Source: Roseomonas sp. CECT 9278 (GTDB lineage: Bacteria; Pseudomonadota; Alphaproteobacteria; Acetobacterales; Acetobacteraceae). From it: 64,000 nucleotides of DNA. This document shows positions 61,575 through 64,000 of the stretch, piece by piece; within the stretch, counting starts at the first letter, position 1, and each line of letters opens with the position of its first letter. Position numbers and translations under genes: made by a program. The stretch is from NCBI RefSeq assembly GCF_918698155.1, contig NZ_CAKKLX010000014.1:1-64000 (forward strand), in the 5' to 3' direction. The notes beneath the pieces were generated by a model that saw only the letters and a list, made by a program, of their open reading frames with translations, was not told the DNA's origin and ran no database searches.

Positions 61575-62744
61575 TCAGCCCGGCAGCCCCAGCACGTTCT
61601 TGCTCAGGATGTTCCGCTGGATCTCGTTGGACCCGCCATAGATCGTGGCCGGCCGCGCCTGGATGTACTGCCCGGTCGGGTTGAGGTTGCGGTTGCCTTC
61701 CATCGGTTCCAGCAGCCCGGCATTCTCGCCGGCGATCTCCAGCATGGTGTCGGTGATGCGCTGGAACAGTTCGGTCTGGAACAGCTTCAGCATCGACACG
61801 TCGGGGCCGAGCGTCTCGCCGCGCCGCAGCTTGTCCACGAAGGATCCGTAGAGCGACTTCAGGTCCTCGAGGTCCATCCGCAGCCGGCCGTAGCTTTCCT
61901 GGAAGGCCGCTTCCTCCCACACGCCCATGCGTTCCGCGAGCTGGCGCAGCCGCGCGAAGGCATAGGCCGACAGGCGCGGCGAGCCGAGGTAGATGCGTTC
62001 GAAGGACAGCAGCGCCTTCGCCATGTCCCAGCCGCGGTTCGGCGTGCCCACCAGGTTGCGCGCCGGCACGCGGACATTGTCGAAGAACACCTCGCAGAAC
62101 TCGTCGTGGTATTCGAGGTTGATGATCGGCTTCACCGTGATGCCCGGCGTGGCCATGTCGACCAGCAGGAAGCTGATCCCCTCCTGCTTCTTCGCGTTCT
62201 TGTCGGTGCGCACCAGCAGGAAGCACCAGTTGGCGTCCATCGCCAGCGTGGTCCAGATCTTCTGGCCATTGACGATGTAGGTGTCGCCATCCAGCACGGC
62301 TTCGGTGCGCAGCGCCGCCAGGTCGGACCCGGCATTGGGTTCGGAATAGCCCTGGCACCAGATGTGCTCGCCGGACAGGATCTTCGGCAGGAATTCCTGC
62401 TGCTGTTCCGCCGTGCCGTGGTTGATCAGCAGCGGGCCGACCATGACGATGCCGTGGTCGTTGGTGCGCGCGCAGCCGTGGCGCTCGATCTCCTCGGTGA
62501 AGATGATCTGCTTGGCGGGCGACAGGCCCAGCCCGCCGAATTGCCGCGGCCAGCCAGGGCACAGCCAGCCCTTCTCGGCCAGCTTGAAGTACCAGGGCTT
62601 GTTCTCGTCCCAATGCAGGCGCTTGGGCGGGTTGCGCAGCTCGGCCGGGTAGTTGGATTCGATCCAGCGGCGCACATGCGTGCGGAAGGTCTCGTCGTCC
62701 AGCAGGTTGAGGTCCTGCGGTTCGTTCGGCGTGATGGCAACCAT
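61575..62744 (-). CDS. Acyl-CoA dehydrogenase family protein
   Basis: A 389-residue flavoprotein with the ACAD fold: WCQGYSEPNAGSDLAALRT (about 133-151) and WTTLAMDANWCFLLVRT are FAD/substrate-binding blocks, and IYGGSNEIQRNILSKNVLGL closes it. The MCAD-type catalytic Glu position is Gly here (YGGS), so the base must lie elsewhere, as in other ACAD subgroups. It follows the isomerase gene by 4 bp and probably pairs with the second dehydrogenase at 63516-64000 as a heteromeric enzyme. Acyl chain unknown. Confidence 0.92.
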   Translation of the reverse strand: MVAITPNEPQDLNLLDDETFRTHVRRWIESNYPAELRNPPKRLHWDENKPWYFKLAEKGWLCPGWPRQFGGLGLSPAKQIIFTEEIERHGCARTNDHGIVMVGPLLINHGTAEQQQEFLPKILSGEHIWCQGYSEPNAGSDLAALRTEAVLDGDTYIVNGQKIWTTLAMDANWCFLLVRTDKNAKKQEGISFLLVDMATPGITVKPIINLEYHDEFCEVFFDNVRVPARNLVGTPNRGWDMAKALLSFERIYLGSPRLSAYAFARLRQLAERMGVWEEAAFQESYGRLRMDLEDLKSLYGSFVDKLRRGETLGPDVSMLKLFQTELFQRITDTMLEIAGENAGLLEPMEGNRNLNPTGQYIQARPATIYGGSNEIQRNILSKNVLGLPG

Positions 62745-62748
62745 CGGT

Positions 62749-63519
62749 TCAGCCTCCGGCGAAATTCGGCTTGCGCTTTTCGAGGAACGCCGCGCGGCCT
62801 TCCTGGAAGTCAGCGGTGGTGAACAGCAGGCCCTGGAAGGTGGCCTCGTCGGCCAGGGCTTCGTCGAGCCCTTCGGACAGGATCTTCTTGGTCAGCGCGA
62901 TCGGTCCCGCGGCCTCGGCGGCGAGGAAGCGCGCCTTCTCCAACGCGACCTCCAGTGCCTTGCCGGGCGGTGCGACGAAATCCACCAGGCCGATGCGCTC
63001 GCCTTCGGCCGCACCCGTCACCTCGTGGTAGAACAGGATGCGCCGCGCGCGGCCCACGCCCACGCGGCGCGGCAGGAACCACGGCAGGCCCATGTCGGAC
63101 ATCAGGCCGATCTTGTGGAAGCCGGCGACGAAGCGCGCGTCCTCCGCCGCGACCACGGTGTCGCAGGCACACGCGACCGCCATGCCGGCCCCGGCCGCCC
63201 AGCCTTCGACGGCCGCGACCAACGGCTTCGCGCCGCGCGCCATCAGCCGCACCAGCCGGTGCGTGCGGCGCATCCGGTCGCGCCCATCCAGCGCCGTGCC
63301 GACATTCATGTTCGAGATGTCGCCGCCGGCGCAGAAGGTGCCGCCCGCGCCGGTGATGACGATGGCGCGCACCGCCTTGTCGTCATGCGCGCGTTCGATC
63401 GCTTCTTCCAGCGCCTGGCGCACGCCGGGGCCGATCGCATTCTTGCGCGACGGGTAGTCGATGGTGAGGACCAGGACGTTGCCGTCCATCTCCTCGCGAA
63501 CCTTGGCGGCGTCGCTCAT
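62749..63519 (-). CDS. Enoyl-CoA hydratase/isomerase family protein, PaaG-like active site
   Basis: A 256-residue crotonase-fold protein. Both glutamates of true hydratases are absent: Ala114 and Phe134 stand at those positions. Instead Asp142 in KIGLMSDMGLPWFLPR occupies the place of the catalytic Asp of PaaG-type isomerases. It is thus likelier to shift a double bond (or isomerise a ring or epoxide CoA ester) than to hydrate. It overlaps the upstream dehydrogenase by 4 bp and lies 4 bp before the next. The start at 63519 fits the ATGA coupling. Confidence 0.9.
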   Translation of the reverse strand: MSDAAKVREEMDGNVLVLTIDYPSRKNAIGPGVRQALEEAIERAHDDKAVRAIVITGAGGTFCAGGDISNMNVGTALDGRDRMRRTHRLVRLMARGAKPLVAAVEGWAAGAGMAVACACDTVVAAEDARFVAGFHKIGLMSDMGLPWFLPRRVGVGRARRILFYHEVTGAAEGERIGLVDFVAPPGKALEVALEKARFLAAEAAGPIALTKKILSEGLDEALADEATFQGLLFTTADFQEGRAAFLEKRKPNFAGG

Positions 63520-64000
63520 TCCACATCCTCCGGCGCGAGGGCCATGAAGCGCCGGCGATGCAGCGTGGCCGACCCGTACTGGTTCATGATGACCATGCCG
63601 CGGCGCAGATACAGCCCGACATCGTATTCGTCGGTGTAGCCGATGCCGCCATGCAGCTGGATGCATTGCCGCAGCACGAGCATGCCCGATTCCGCCGCGC
63701 GATGCTTGGCCTTGGACACCGCCGCCTGGCGCACCGCGCCGGTCGCACCGGAATCCAGCACGGCGGCCGCGGCTTCCACCGCCGCGCGCGTCAGCGCGAT
63801 ATGCACCTTCAGGTCCGCCGCGCGATGCTGCAGCGACTGGAAGGTGCCGATGATGCGGCCGAATTGCTGGCGCGTCCGCAGATAGCCCAGCGTCATGTCG
63901 AAGGCGCGTTCCATCAGGCCGAGCATCAGGCCCGCGGTCGCCAGCGCGGCTTCATCCAGCGCCTGTTCCAGCACTGCGCCGACATCATCGGCCACGCGCG
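63516..64000 (-). CDS. Acyl-CoA dehydrogenase family protein (partial, N-terminus beyond window)
   Basis: The C-terminal about 160 residues of an acyl-CoA dehydrogenase; the gene runs off the window edge. GLMERAFDMTLGYLRTRQQFGRIIGTFQSLQHR is the conserved C-terminal helical bundle, and CIQLHGGIGYTDEYDVGLYLRR the FAD/tetramer contact. It is short-helix diverged (no YEGT-type Glu), like the smaller subunits of paired dehydrogenases. It shares a 4 bp overlap with the isomerase gene, so an ACAD-isomerase-ACAD operon is clear. Confidence 0.88.
   Translation of the reverse strand, partial: RVADDVGAVLEQALDEAALATAGLMLGLMERAFDMTLGYLRTRQQFGRIIGTFQSLQHRAADLKVHIALTRAAVEAAAAVLDSGATGAVRQAAVSKAKHRAAESGMLVLRQCIQLHGGIGYTDEYDVGLYLRRGMVIMNQYGSATLHRRRFMALAPEDVE

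Overview
This 64 kb window is very GC-rich chromosomal DNA from an alphaproteobacterium. Codon use, the PhaR/PhaC/thiolase PHA cluster, the PhnCDE importer, TcuAB and especially the number of Bug/TctC-type periplasmic receptors point to the Acetobacteraceae (Roseomonas-like); that placement is inference. I found no rRNA, tRNA, CRISPR array, prophage or transposase gene.

Layout. 1-4.3 kb: LysR regulator divergent from an AhpD-like protein, a flavin-reductase-fold protein and a Bug receptor, then an enoyl-CoA hydratase. 4.4-12.5 kb: two tandem RTX calcium-binding proteins (685 and 1930 aa) with serralysin-type C-termini but no visible enzyme domain and no type I exporter nearby. 12.5-17.1 kb: a tricarballylate-type locus (Bug receptor, NIPSNAP protein, FCD GntR regulator, TcuA, TcuB) with a promoter that overlaps a palindromic operator. 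17.1-18.3 kb: an aspzincin peptidase between inverted copies of a short repeat. 18.3-24.3 kb: thiolase plus DUF35 partner, CHAP lipoprotein, another lipoprotein, Bug receptor, TerC membrane protein with a structured leader, and TatA. 24.3-27.5 kb: methionine salvage mtnB-mtnD-mtnC and a CorA-type transporter. 27.6-30.9 kb: acetamidase/formamidase, methyltransferase and acyltransferase, separated by palindromic repeats.

30.9-34.6 kb: an accessory patch with a solitary type IIG-like restriction-methylase, a divergent small protein of unknown function and an orphan AbrB-type antitoxin-like protein. 34.7-38.9 kb: PHA metabolism (PhaC-like synthase, overlapping PhaE-like ORF, thiolase PhbA, divergent regulator PhaR) and an XRE regulator. 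39-42 kb: peptide-type binding protein and FAD oxidoreductase. 42.2-45.8 kb: phnC-phnD-phnE-phnE on the minus strand behind a three-repeat Pho-box-like site. 46-57.3 kb: scavenging genes on both strands (four more Bug receptors, two more peptide-type binding proteins, NIPSNAP, EamA exporter, enolase-superfamily enzyme, amidohydrolase). 57.4-60.1 kb: methyltransferase with an ATC-hydrolase-like gene whose Shine-Dalgarno lies inside a terminator hairpin, a lipoprotein and a DUF805 protein. 60.1-64 kb: amidase and an acyl-CoA dehydrogenase / PaaG-like isomerase / acyl-CoA dehydrogenase operon cut by the window edge.

Taken together the genes describe a nutrient scavenger: seven orphan Bug receptors and three orphan oligopeptide-type receptors for organic acids and small organics, CoA-dependent oxidation, carbon storage as PHA, and phosphonate or phosphate-ester uptake under phosphate limitation. 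No complete new multi-gene defence or mobile system is evident. The most unusual signals are regulatory and repeat structures: the TerC leader, the Shine-Dalgarno-sequestering terminator, the Pho box, the PHA gene overlap and several short repeat families.
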